Made by a program: the position numbers and the translations under genes
Shown here: piece after piece, positions 35,000-45,003 of the stretch
How positions within the stretch are numbered: position 1 is the first letter of the stretch
How the letters are laid out: each line of letters starts with the position of its first letter
The notes under the pieces: model-generated
The model's input: only the letters and a program-made list of their open reading frames with translations
The model's database searches: none
What the model was told of the DNA's origin: nothing
Assembly (NCBI RefSeq): GCF_001553455.1
Contig: NZ_BBOX01000081.1
Span: 1 to 64,000, forward strand
Source of the DNA: Streptomyces hygroscopicus subsp. hygroscopicus
GTDB lineage: Bacteria > Actinomycetota > Actinomycetes > Streptomycetales > Streptomycetaceae
Direction of reading: 5' to 3'
DNA: 64,000 nt

Positions 35000-35072
35000 T
35001 GGAGCTAAGGAGAATTGAACTCCTGACCTCCTGCATGCCATGCAGGCGCTCTACCAACTGAGCTATAGCCCC
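35000..35072 (-). tRNA. tRNA-Ala, anticodon GGC (second copy)
   Basis: Identical to the tRNA at 33813-33885: same 73 bases, anticodon loop atggcat. CCA not encoded. Upstream on the minus strand TATGCT about 30 bases before the mature 5' end could be a -10 element. Confidence 0.97.
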
Positions 35073-35144
35073 GCTCTTCGCTGCGCCGGAGCGCTTCGAA
35101 CGAGAAGGAGCATAGCTGGTGAGCTGCCGGAAAAGGAAATCCGC

Positions 35145-35798
35145 TCAGTCGTCGTCGCCGAGCACCGGCTCGGGCAGCGAACCGGCGTTGTGCTCCAGCA
35201 GCCGCCAGCCCCGCACGCCCTCGCCCAGAACCGACCAGCAGCAGTTGGACAGCCCGCCCAGCGCCTCCCAGGTCGAGGGCTCCAGGCCGAGCAGCCGGCC
35301 GATGGTGGTGCGGATGGTGCCGCCGTGGCTGACCACCACGAGCGTGCCGTCGTCCGGCAGCTTGTCGGCGCTCTCCAGCACCACCGGCGCCGCCCGGTCG
35401 GCGACCTCGGCCTCCAGCTCACCGCCGCCGCGCCGGACCGGCTCGCCGCGCTTCCACGCCGCGTACTGCTCGCCGAAGCGCTCGACGATCTCCTCGTGGG
35501 TCAGCCCCTGCCACGCGCCCGCGTAGGTCTCCCGCAGCCCCGCGTCATGCGTGACCGACAGACCCGTGACGGCGGACAGCTCGGCGGCCGTGGCCGCCGC
35601 CCGCTTCAGATCGGAGGCGATGATCGCGTCCGGCTTCAGGGCGGCCAGCAGCCGGGCCGCCCGGTGCGCCTGCGCGACACCGGTGTCGGTCAGCTCGATG
35701 TCCAAGGAGCCCTGGAAACGGCGCTCTATGTTCCAGGCCGTCTGACCGTGGCGCCACAGGACGATGCGGCGGCCACGGCCGCCTTGGATGCCGTTCAG
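35145..35798 (-). CDS. Histidine phosphatase family protein (CTG start inferred)
   Basis: 217 residues. Phosphoglycerate-mutase-like fold: the catalytic RHG motif in IVLWRHGQTAWNIERRFQGS, then LTDTGVAQAHRAARLL, IIASDLKRAAATA and the second histidine in LVVVSHGGTIRTT. The first canonical start codon (TTG 35705) lies after the RHG motif, so a functional enzyme must begin earlier. The only position after the previous in-frame stop is CTG 35798, which overlaps the rsfS stop as CTGA, the same geometry as ATGA/GTGA coupling. The next in-frame codons are NGIQGGRGRR. Substrate unknown; 3-phosphoglycerate mutation or sugar-phosphate hydrolysis possible. Confidence 0.85.
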   Translation of the reverse strand: MNGIQGGRGRRIVLWRHGQTAWNIERRFQGSLDIELTDTGVAQAHRAARLLAALKPDAIIASDLKRAAATAAELSAVTGLSVTHDAGLRETYAGAWQGLTHEEIVERFGEQYAAWKRGEPVRRGGGELEAEVADRAAPVVLESADKLPDDGTLVVVSHGGTIRTTIGRLLGLEPSTWEALGGLSNCCWSVLGEGVRGWRLLEHNAGSLPEPVLGDDD

Positions 35799-36235
35799 CT
35801 CAGCTCACCGCCCGCGCCACCGTCCGGGCCTTGCGCCTGCGCGTACTCCTCCGCCTTGCCCCGGGTGGCCTCGGCGTCGGCCGGCAGCTCCAGCTGCGGG
35901 CAGTCCTTCCAGAGCCGCTCCAGGGCGTAGAACACCCGCTCCTCGCTGTGCTGGACGTGCACCACGATGTCCACGTAGTCCAGCAGCACCCAGCGGGCCT
36001 CGCGGTCGCCCTCGCGGCGCACCGGCTTCGCGCCCAGGTCCTTGTTCAGCCGCTCCTCGATCTCGTCGACGATCGACTTGACCTGGCGGTCGTTGGGCGC
36101 CGAGGCCAGCAGGAAGGCATCGGTGATGGAGAGCACGTCACTGACGTCGTACGCGATGATGTCGTGCGCGAGCTTGTCGGCGGCCGCCTGGGCGGCGGCA
36201 TTGATGAGCTCGACGGAGCGGTCCGTGGCGGTCAC
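35795..36235 (-). CDS. rsfS: Ribosome silencing factor RsfS
   Basis: 146 residues. Binds ribosomal protein L14 and blocks subunit joining in starvation. Conserved AYDVSDVLSITDAFLLASAPNDRQVKSIVDEIEERL and EARWVLLDYVDIVVHVQHSEERVFYALERLW. GTG 36235 matches the family N-terminus (TATDRSVELINAAAQAA); longer frame to 36304 lacks support. The C-terminal tail (about 30 residues, Gly/Glu-rich) extends beyond the domain. Stop overlaps the next gene. Genes nadD, LCP, rsfS, phosphatase run in one direction. Confidence 0.96.
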   Translation of the reverse strand: MTATDRSVELINAAAQAAADKLAHDIIAYDVSDVLSITDAFLLASAPNDRQVKSIVDEIEERLNKDLGAKPVRREGDREARWVLLDYVDIVVHVQHSEERVFYALERLWKDCPQLELPADAEATRGKAEEYAQAQGPDGGAGGELS

Positions 36236-36360
36236 AGGCAAGGCTTTCGGTCGGTGGTACCTCGAAGGTCTGGCTCCCCCCAGGGTCTCACGCCCCACCG
36301 TCACCCCGGGCGGCCGAGAATCGGCCGCCCGGGATGCCCGGGGTGCCCGGGATGTCCGGC

Positions 36361-38169
<1,809 letters not shown>

Positions 38170-38179
38170 CGGTACCCCT

Positions 38180-38791
38180 TCAGCAGTCGTGCCGGTACAG
38201 CTCGCGCTTGTCGATGTAGCGCACCACGCCGTCCGGCACCAGGTACCAGACGGGGTCGCCGTGAGCGACCCGCGCCCGGCAGTCCGATGACGAGATCGCC
38301 AGTGCCGGGACCTCGACCAGCGACACCCCGCCCTCCGGCAGCCCCGGGTCGGCCAGTATGTGCCCGGGTCTGGTCACCCCGATGAAGTGGGCCAGCGAGA
38401 AGAGCTCTTCGGCGTCGCGCCAGGTGAGGATCTGGGCGAGTGCGTCGGCTCCGGTGATGAAGAACAGATCGGCGTCACCGTTGAGCGCACGCAGTTCCCG
38501 GAGCGTGTCGGTGGTGTAGGTCGGGCCGCCGCGGTCGATGTCGATGCGGCTGACCGAGAACTGCGGGTTCGAGGCGGTCGCGATGACCGTCATCAGATAG
38601 CGGTCCTCGGCCGGGGAGACCTTCTTGTGGCTCTTCTGCCAGGGCTGACCGGTCGGCACGAACACCACCTCGTCGAGGTGGAACTGCGAGGCCACCTCGC
38701 TCGCCGCGACCAGGTGACCGTGGTGGATCGGGTCGAACGTCCCGCCCATCACACCGAGTCGCCGCTTACCGGACCCTTTCTGCTCTTCCAT
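38180..38791 (-). CDS. nadD: Nicotinate-nucleotide adenylyltransferase
   Basis: 203 residues. Converts nicotinate mononucleotide plus ATP to deamido-NAD. [21 protein letters not shown] holds the nucleotidyltransferase signature (GTFDPIHxGH), followed by [24 protein letters not shown] and the ISSSDCR motif near the end (usually ISSTxIR). ATG 38791 gives the family N-terminus; the longer start at 38884 is a shadow. Followed by the LCP and rsfS genes, the usual Streptomyces order. Confidence 0.96.
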   Translation of the reverse strand: MEEQKGSGKRRLGVMGGTFDPIHHGHLVAASEVASQFHLDEVVFVPTGQPWQKSHKKVSPAEDRYLMTVIATASNPQFSVSRIDIDRGGPTYTTDTLRELRALNGDADLFFITGADALAQILTWRDAEELFSLAHFIGVTRPGHILADPGLPEGGVSLVEVPALAISSSDCRARVAHGDPVWYLVPDGVVRYIDKRELYRHDC

Positions 38792-38850
38792 GCGTGCAGA
38801 CCCTACTGGGCCCGGCCCGGAGCCGGGGCCCATGGGGGCTAGTGCCCAGG

Positions 38851-39018
38851 TCAGCGGTCCCGGTTGAAACGCGTGGTGATCCACAGCAGCAGGAACAGGA
38901 TCACCAGGGCCGCACCGCCGGTCATGAACGGGCTGATGCTCGGGTGGGTGTCGGTGTGCTCACCGCCCTCGGACGCGAGCGTGGTCAGGGCAGCGTGTGC
39001 GGTGCTGATAGCGGTCAT
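38851..39018 (-). CDS. Small single-pass membrane protein (55 aa)
   Basis: Translates to [20 protein letters not shown], then a His/Asp stretch, a hydrophobic segment [18 protein letters not shown] and a basic end TTRFNRDR. Ends just upstream of nadD in the same direction. A conserved small Streptomyces membrane protein of this shape is known to me in this position. The hydrophobic helix plus basic tail suggests a membrane peptide; function unknown. Confidence 0.8.
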   Translation of the reverse strand: MTAISTAHAALTTLASEGGEHTDTHPSISPFMTGGAALVILFLLLWITTRFNRDR

Positions 39019-39156
39019 CGCAGGCAATACCTATCCGGGTCTGGGCGTCACAACACGTCGGCCACATCGTATGCGAGGCGGTTTTCGATCCTGATGTCCG
39101 TCCTGCTTCGGGCCCCGCCCCGCCGGCGGGGCGGTGGCCGGCCCCCGGCCCCGCGG

Positions 39157-39300
39157 TCAGTCCTGCTTGTACCCGCGCAGCAGGAGCCAGGCGAGCAGCG
39201 CGGCGCCCACGACACCGACCACGATGACGATGCGCAGCAGCGCCCCCGGACCGTCGTTGCTGTGGGAGGTGGCGGCGAGGACTTCGGTGAGGCCAGTCAT
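39157..39300 (-). CDS. Small single-pass membrane protein (47 aa)
   Basis: ATG 39300 (or ATG 39309 adding MPD) reads TGLTEVLAATSHSNDGPGALL, then a hydrophobic helix RIVIVVGVVGAALLAWLLL and tail RGYKQD. ggag precedes the start at 11 bases. Similar in size and layout to the protein at 38851-39018, the second of two small membrane proteins before nadD. Function unknown. Confidence 0.72.
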   Translation of the reverse strand: MTGLTEVLAATSHSNDGPGALLRIVIVVGVVGAALLAWLLLRGYKQD

Positions 39301-39414
39301 GTCGGGCATGTCTCCACGCTAACCCCCGGCCGCCCAGGGCCTAGGCTGGGGGCCGCCGGACGAGGTGGCCGGACCGGGCGGCCCCGTCGAGGGGCAATCG
39401 AACGAGGGGGCCAG

Positions 39415-40656
39415 ATGAGCGACATTCACCAGACCGGTGGCGGAAACGGGGCGGGAGGCGCCCGGGAGCATGTGCCCGGCCGGGAGCGGCGGCGGTTCCC
39501 CGGCATCTCCTCACGGGCGTACGAGCATCCGGCGGACCGCTCCGCGCTGGTCGCGCTGCGCAAGCTGACCGGTTTCGACACGGTCTTCAAGGCGATGAGC
39601 GGTCTGCTGCCGGAGCGGAGCCTGCGGCTGCTCTACCTGTCCGATTCGGTGCGGGTGAGCGAGCGGCAGTTCGCCCATCTCCACGACATGCTGCGGGACG
39701 CCTGCTACATCCTGGACCTGGAGCGGGTTCCGGCCATGTACGTCACCCAGAACCCGCAGCCGACCGCGATGTGCATCGGCATGGACGCGCCGATCATCGT
39801 GATCTCCACCGGACTGGTCGAACTGCTCGACGAGGAGGAGATGCGGGCGGTCATCGGCCATGAGGTGGGCCACGCCCTGTCGGGGCACTCCGTCTACCGG
39901 ACGATACTGCTGTTCCTCACCAACCTCGCGCTGAAGGTCGCCTGGATCCCGCTCGGCAATGTGGCGGTGCTGGCGCTGGTGACGGCGCTGCGGGAGTGGT
40001 TCCGCAAGTCGGAGCTGTCGGCCGACCGGGCGGGGCTGCTGGTCGGGCAGGATCTGCGGGCCTCGATGCGCGGGCTGATGAAGCTCGCGGGCGGCCACCA
40101 CCTCCATGAGATGAACGTGGACGCGTTCCTGGAGCAGGCGGAGGAGTACGAGTCGAGCGGCGATCTGCGGGACTCCGTCCTCAAGATCATGAACATGCTG
40201 CCGCGCAGCCACCCGTTCACCACCGTGCGCGCCGCCGAACTCAAGAAGTGGGCCGCGACCCGCGACTACCAGCGGCTCATGGACGGTCACTACCCGCGGC
40301 GCGACGAGGACAAGGACACCTCGGTCAGCGACTCGCTCCGGGAGTCGGCGAACCACTACCGCGAGTCGGTCCGCAGCAGCAAGGACCCGCTGTTCGCCTT
40401 CGTCAGGGACGTGGCGGGCGGCGCCGGGGACCTGGGCAGCAAGCTGCGCGACCGGTTCACCGGCGGCGGGGGCAAGCCGGGCGGGCAGACCCCGGAGGAC
40501 CACACGCCGCCCCGGGAGGAGCCCGGGGACGCGTCCGAGGACCGGCGATCCGAGGACCGGCGGCCCGGTGACGCGTCCGAGGACCAGCGGCCGGGGGACG
40601 GGCCGGAGCAGCGGCCGGGGGGCGACGAGCCCGGAGACACCCCGCCGAAGCGCTGA
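39415..40656 (+). CDS. M48 family membrane metalloprotease
   Basis: 413 residues from ATG 39415. Zinc protease of the HtpX/Ste24 class: HEVGHALSGH with HExxH, and the downstream ligand in SELSADRAGLL. Hydrophobic stretches (RTILLFLTNLALKVAW and GNVAVLALVTAL) lie between them. The C-terminal about 80 residues are Pro/Asp/Glu/Arg-rich with a repeated SEDRRPGD-type unit. It probably degrades misfolded membrane proteins. The C-terminal repeat is a coding expansion. Confidence 0.92.
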   Translation: MSDIHQTGGGNGAGGAREHVPGRERRRFPGISSRAYEHPADRSALVALRKLTGFDTVFKAMSGLLPERSLRLLYLSDSVRVSERQFAHLHDMLRDACYILDLERVPAMYVTQNPQPTAMCIGMDAPIIVISTGLVELLDEEEMRAVIGHEVGHALSGHSVYRTILLFLTNLALKVAWIPLGNVAVLALVTALREWFRKSELSADRAGLLVGQDLRASMRGLMKLAGGHHLHEMNVDAFLEQAEEYESSGDLRDSVLKIMNMLPRSHPFTTVRAAELKKWAATRDYQRLMDGHYPRRDEDKDTSVSDSLRESANHYRESVRSSKDPLFAFVRDVAGGAGDLGSKLRDRFTGGGGKPGGQTPEDHTPPREEPGDASEDRRSEDRRPGDASEDQRPGDGPEQRPGGDEPGDTPPKR

Positions 40657-40690
40657 GACGCCCCGGAGAGGGCCCCCGCGCCCACGGACG

Positions 40691-40749
40691 GGCCCTGGGG
40701 CCCCTGTGTCCGAGAGACCGGCCCAGGGGCCCCAGGGCCGCAGACAGGA
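40691..40749. terminator. Bidirectional terminator hairpin
   Basis: ggccctggggcccctg (40691-40706) pairs perfectly with caggggccccagggcc (40734-40749), 16 bp, loop of 27 bases. It sits between the convergent M48 and membrane-protein genes. Further right, cgggcggggcagaccgcccg is repeated (about 40753 and 40791), each copy itself a short hairpin. Confidence 0.7.
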
Positions 40750-40941
40750 CGGGCGGGGCAGACCGCCCGAAACGGCCCCCGGGCGGGCCGGGCGGGGCAG
40801 ACCGCCCGAGACGGGCCCCAGACGGACCGGGCGGGCCCGGGACAACGGCCGGGCCCGAGACGCGCACCCCAGTGGGGCGGACGGGCCCGCGGCGCCCCCT
40901 GAAGGCCCTCGGGCAGGACCTCCCGTTCCCCTCGGCCAGGA

Positions 40942-42018
40942 CTACCCGTTCAGGGTGGGCTGGGTCCCCGGGGCCAGGACGCCGCACAGCGAGACCGGGG
41001 TGCGGCCCCTGGTGTACGGGTTGGTGCCGGTGGGGGCGTCGCCCTTGGCGCTCTGGCCGGCGAGCAGGGGCCGCAGATAGCCGGCGGCGTTCGCGGCGCA
41101 TGCCTGCGGGCCCGCCATGACGGCGCTCTGCACCAGCTCCACATGGTGGTCGCGCAGATCGTCACGGTCGAAGCGGAACCGTGTCTCACGGCGCACGGTG
41201 TACAGGGAGGCGTGGTCCGGTCCGCGCTCGTGGGCCCGCTGGACCGCGTAGACGAAGACGTGGTCGGCGGCGATCTCCAGGGTCGCGGGGCTGCGCTCGA
41301 GAACGGTAAGGGTGCCGCGGACCCGTACCGGGGTGTCGGCCAGGGTCACCTCGGCCGGGTTGAAGCGGGTCAGCCAGCCGATGGCCGCATGCCGTCCGTC
41401 GTCGACCGGGTGTGCGAAACTCTGGTCGAACTGGGTCTGCTGGGCCGGGTCCAGCAGCAGCCTTACGGCCTGCACCGGGCCGCCGGTGAGCACGCTCGGG
41501 TCGATGGCGGACTTGACCACGTACTCCTTGGCCGTGGTGAGCGCCGCCATCACCTGGCTCTCGGAGAAGCTCCGGGTCCGGCGGGCGCCGGGCACGGTGA
41601 CGCCTTCCGCGCCGGTGCGGAACTCGGCGGCCGGGCTGGTGCGGAACAGCCGGTCCGGCGGCCCCCCGGGCACCTCACCGCGCGGTGCGAGCGGCACCAC
41701 ACTGCTGCGCAGCGGTTCGACGGCCTGCGGCTGCGGCGCCCGGTACGGGTGGCGCACCCCCATATAGACGGCCGTGGCGAAGGCGACGGCGATCAGCAGG
41801 ATGAGCGCGATGGCCTGGCGCGACGCCCCGGCCCTGGCCCAGGCGTGCCGGCTGCGCACCGCCTGCGCGTGCTCGCCCATGCGCTCCTGGGCGGAGAGTT
41901 CCTGGAGCCGGGCAGCACGGACGAACGACTCGTCGAAAACGACGGAGCGGTACTCGTCCTCACCACCTCCCGGGACGCCATCGGGTGTCCCCTCGGGAGG
42001 GTCTCCACGCCCGGTCAT
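40942..42018 (-). CDS. Single-pass membrane protein, paralogue of the next gene
   Basis: 358 residues from ATG 42018. Acidic cytoplasmic N-terminus with YRSVVFDESFVRAARLQELSAQERM, a membrane segment (SRQAIALILLIAVAFATAVYMGV) and a large extracytoplasmic region with two widely spaced cysteines (QACAANAAG; LCGVLAPG). The N-terminal motif is shared with the protein at 42135-42758. I recognise no catalytic domain. The pair lies between the M48 protease and proA. Confidence 0.82.
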   Translation of the reverse strand: MTGRGDPPEGTPDGVPGGGEDEYRSVVFDESFVRAARLQELSAQERMGEHAQAVRSRHAWARAGASRQAIALILLIAVAFATAVYMGVRHPYRAPQPQAVEPLRSSVVPLAPRGEVPGGPPDRLFRTSPAAEFRTGAEGVTVPGARRTRSFSESQVMAALTTAKEYVVKSAIDPSVLTGGPVQAVRLLLDPAQQTQFDQSFAHPVDDGRHAAIGWLTRFNPAEVTLADTPVRVRGTLTVLERSPATLEIAADHVFVYAVQRAHERGPDHASLYTVRRETRFRFDRDDLRDHHVELVQSAVMAGPQACAANAAGYLRPLLAGQSAKGDAPTGTNPYTRGRTPVSLCGVLAPGTQPTLNG

Positions 42019-42134
42019 GTCTCAAGAGTAGGTCGCCGGGGGCGACGGTAAACGCCGTGGTACTCCACAAGTTGGGAGACAGCCGGGGAGGAACCCCCTC
42101 ATATCCCGCGACACGTCGGCGACCTGCGAGGACG

Positions 42135-42758
42135 TCACTGTGACGGCGGTACGGCGGAGGCGGGCGGGCTCGTGGACCCGGCCGGCTCCGGGGCCGACTC
42201 CGAACCCGACGGCTCCAGGCGCGGCTGCCCCGGGGGCGAGCCGTCGACACCGGTGGTGGCGGGCGGCGGAGCGGGGTCCTGGCGGTTGCCCGAGGCGCCC
42301 CGGTAGACGGCTGTGAAGGCCAGGGCGACCACGCCGATGCCCATGAGGACGGCCAGCAGCCAGGCCACCGGGCGGTGCCAGCGCGCATGGCCGCGGTAAG
42401 GACGCCCCGCGCTGCCGTACCGCCCGTAGGGGCCATAGGCGTCGTCCGCGTCCCCGGCGGGGCCGAAGCGGCCGGGGTCGTCCGGGCCGTAGAACTCGGT
42501 CTCCGGGCCGTAGCCGTCCTCGAAGAGCTCGTCCTCGGGAGGTACGCCGAGCCTGCGGCGCCGGGACGCCTCGGCCTCGGCACGGGCCTCCGCGGCGGCC
42601 AGCATCCGCTCGATGGCAGTGGGCTCATGGACCGGGGCCGCCCGTACGAAGTCCTCGTCGAAGACCACGGCGGCGAACTCGTCGTTCGACTCGCCGTGGC
42701 TGCGGTCGTCGGGCTCGTCGCCGTTCGGGAACGGCTTGCCCCCCACGTCGTCCGGCAC
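42135..42758 (-). CDS. Single-pass membrane protein (paralogue; SCO2584-type)
   Basis: 207 residues from GTG 42758, with the conserved start PDDVGGKPFP; the frame upstream is open but shadows proA. Cytoplasmic region includes FAAVVFDEDFVRAAPVHEPTAIERM, then Tyr/Gly/Asp-rich repeats (YGPETEFYGPDDPG), a membrane segment (AWLLAVLMGIGVVALAFTAVY) and a short Pro/Ser-rich outside tail. No ribosome site is clear. From memory, a related S. coelicolor protein (SCO2584) has been tied to spore wall synthesis; I could not verify the homology. Confidence 0.75.
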   Translation of the reverse strand: MPDDVGGKPFPNGDEPDDRSHGESNDEFAAVVFDEDFVRAAPVHEPTAIERMLAAAEARAEAEASRRRRLGVPPEDELFEDGYGPETEFYGPDDPGRFGPAGDADDAYGPYGRYGSAGRPYRGHARWHRPVAWLLAVLMGIGVVALAFTAVYRGASGNRQDPAPPPATTGVDGSPPGQPRLEPSGSESAPEPAGSTSPPASAVPPSQ

Positions 42759-42814
42759 CCATTCAGAGTAGACCGGATGGGTCAATTTGGGCAGGGTGAA
42801 ATGGTATTCGGGGG

Positions 42815-42900
42815 AAGATCCGCCCCCCGGTCCGGGAAAGATCCGCCCCCTGGTTCGGAGAAGATCCGCCCCCGGTCCGGGGAAGGTCCGCCCCGGCGCC
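42815..42900. repeat. 23-bp tandem repeat before proA 3' end
   Basis: aagatccgcccc(c/t) occurs at 42815, 42838 and 42861, with a variant aaggtccgccccgg at 42883 (period 23, 23, 22). It lies in the gap between the start of the membrane-protein gene and the proA stop. Not a palindrome. Confidence 0.85.
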
Positions 42901-42931
42901 GCCGGGAAGCGGTATCCCCCGAACGGGTGAG

Positions 42932-44230
42932 TCAGCGGGTGTGGCCGTCGCCGGTGACGATGTACTTGGTCGAGGTCAGCTCGGGCAGCGCCATGGGCCC
43001 CCGGGCGTGCAGCTTCTGGGTGGAGATGCCGATCTCGGCGCCGAAGCCGAACTGCCCGCCGTCGGTGAACCGCGTGGAGGCGTTCACGGCGACCGTGGTG
43101 GAGTCCACCAGCTGGGTGAAGCGGCGGGCGGCCTTCTGGGAGGACGTGACGATGGCCTCGGTGTGCCCGGAGGACCACAGGCGGATGTGGCCCACCGCGG
43201 CCTCCAGGGAGTCCACGACGGCCGCCGCGATGTCGTACGAGAGGTACTCGGTCTCCCAGTCCTCGACCACCGCCGGGACCACCGTGGCCTTGGAGCTCTC
43301 CGCGAGGGCGATGACCCGCTCGTCGGCGTGGACCGTGACCCCGGCCTCGGCCAGCGCGTCCAGCGCGCGGGGCAGGAACCGGGGGGCGATGTCCTGGTGC
43401 ACCAGCAGCGTCTCGGCCGCGTTGCACACGCTCGGCCGCTGGGCCTTGGAGTTCACCAGGATCTCGACCGCCATGTCGAGGTCGGCGTCGGCGTCCACGT
43501 ACACATGGCAGTTGCCGGTGCCGGTCTCGATGACCGGGACCGTGGACTCCTCGACGACCGTACGGATGAGGGAGGCACCGCCGCGCGGGATCAGCACGTC
43601 CACCAGGCCGCGGGCGCGCATCAGCTCGCGCACCGACTCCCGGCTCTCCCCCGGCACCAGCTGCACGGCGTCCGCGGGCAGCCCGGCCCCGCCGACGGCG
43701 TCCCGCAGGACCTTCACCAGCGCGGCGTTGGAGTGGGACGCCGACGAGGAGCCGCGCAGCAGCACCGCGTTGCCGGACTTCAGGCAGAGCGCGGCGGCGT
43801 CCACCGTCACGTTCGGCCGGGCCTCGTAGATGATCCCGACGACGCCGAGCGGCACCCGCACCTGGCGCAGGTCGATCCCGTTGGGCAGCGTGGAGCCGCG
43901 CACCACCTCGCCGACCGGGTCGGGCAGCGCGACCACGTCGCGGACATCGGAGGCGATGGCCCGCACCCGCTCCGGGGTGAGCGTCAGCCGGTCGACGATG
44001 GCCTCGCTGGTGCCGGCCTCCCGGGCCCGCGCCACATCGGCCGCGTTGGCCTCGACGATCTCCTTGGTGCGCACCTCGAGCGCGTCGGCCATCGCGAGCA
44101 GCGCGTCGTCCTTGACGGCACGGGGCAGCGGGGCGAGATCGGCGGCCGCGGCACGGGCCCGGTAGGCGGCCTGGAGGACCGGGGACTTCGGCCAGGGGTC
44201 GGTGAGCGGCGACGTGGGTGCGCTGGTCAT
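42932..44230 (-). CDS. proA: Glutamate-5-semialdehyde dehydrogenase (gamma-glutamyl phosphate reductase)
   Basis: 432 residues. Second step of proline synthesis: NADPH-dependent reduction of gamma-glutamyl phosphate. The aldehyde-dehydrogenase fold shows [29 protein letters not shown], and the catalytic cysteine in [14 protein letters not shown], with [24 protein letters not shown] at the end. ATG 44230. proB lies further right on the same strand, separated by one unrelated gene. Confidence 0.97.
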   Translation of the reverse strand: MTSAPTSPLTDPWPKSPVLQAAYRARAAAADLAPLPRAVKDDALLAMADALEVRTKEIVEANAADVARAREAGTSEAIVDRLTLTPERVRAIASDVRDVVALPDPVGEVVRGSTLPNGIDLRQVRVPLGVVGIIYEARPNVTVDAAALCLKSGNAVLLRGSSSASHSNAALVKVLRDAVGGAGLPADAVQLVPGESRESVRELMRARGLVDVLIPRGGASLIRTVVEESTVPVIETGTGNCHVYVDADADLDMAVEILVNSKAQRPSVCNAAETLLVHQDIAPRFLPRALDALAEAGVTVHADERVIALAESSKATVVPAVVEDWETEYLSYDIAAAVVDSLEAAVGHIRLWSSGHTEAIVTSSQKAARRFTQLVDSTTVAVNASTRFTDGGQFGFGAEIGISTQKLHARGPMALPELTSTKYIVTGDGHTR

Positions 44231-44321
44231 GCAGGAAGCCTACTGAGCCGACGGCCGGGAACCGCGTGCTATTCCGTAGTTCGAGATGGCATTCTCACAT
44301 CTCGGTGCCGTACCTCCGTCC

Positions 44322-44792
44322 TCAGAACGGGTGTACGCCCACCGGGGAGGCCGGCGGCGGTCCGTACCCCTCGGCGACCCGCTGGTGATACGTATCGCGG
44401 TCGATGACCTCGAGCCCCACGATCTCCCAGGGCGGCAGCCTGGCCGAGGAGCGGTGCTCGCCCCACAGCCGCAGCGCGACCGCCGCGGCGTCGTGCAGAT
44501 CACGGGCCTCCTCCCAGTAGCGGATCTCGGCGTGATCGTTGGCGTAGCGGCTGGTCAGCAGGAAGGGATGGTCGTGGGCCAGCTGTTCCAGGGCCCTGCG
44601 GACCTCCCTCAGCGGCGCCTCGTTCCCCGAGACGCTGAGCGTGATGTGCCACAGCCGGGACGCCTCGCCGCGCCCGGCACCGCGCGCCACGGCGCCGCCG
44701 TCCGCCGCGGCGTCGCCGTCGCCCGCTCCGACACTGGTCAGGGTGCGCTCCGCCGCCCCTCCGGGCGACGCCCCCGGGCGCCCTCGTCTCAC
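44322..44792 (-). CDS. Conserved protein of unknown function between proA and proB
   Basis: 156 residues from GTG 44792, which has aggagg six bases upstream (longer frame to 44930 has none). The Ala/Gly/Arg-rich N-terminus leads into a compact domain: RLWHITLSVSGNEAPLREVRRALEQLAHDHPFLLTSRYANDHAEIRYWEEARDLHDAAAVALRLWGEH, then WEIVGLEVIDRDTYHQR. It looks like a ferredoxin-like alpha-beta domain conserved in actinobacteria. Conserved placement suggests a role near proline metabolism, unproven. Its stop region shares a 17-base string with the repeats after obg. Confidence 0.85.
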   Translation of the reverse strand: MRRGRPGASPGGAAERTLTSVGAGDGDAAADGGAVARGAGRGEASRLWHITLSVSGNEAPLREVRRALEQLAHDHPFLLTSRYANDHAEIRYWEEARDLHDAAAVALRLWGEHRSSARLPPWEIVGLEVIDRDTYHQRVAEGYGPPPASPVGVHPF

Positions 44793-45003
44793 CGGCGGCC
44801 TCCTGTAACTCGCTGCTCCGCTCACGCGCGGGCGGAGCACTCGTGACGGTGCCGTAGGCGCGGCATACCGCTCGGTCGCCGCCGCGTCTCCCACAGCGGG
44901 TGCGCTGCCCCGCGCGACCCCGTTGAACAAAGTTGACCAGCCCCCGCCCGCCCGCGGGGCGCTTTTGAGGTTTTTCGGAAGCTCGGTTCGGCCGCGGAGC
45001 GGC

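Noticed and set aside
33813-35072. Integrated element flanked by tRNA-Ala repeats
   Set aside because: No integrase, excisionase or phage genes; only two small Cys-rich proteins, and the repeats are whole tRNA genes rather than attachment-site fragments.
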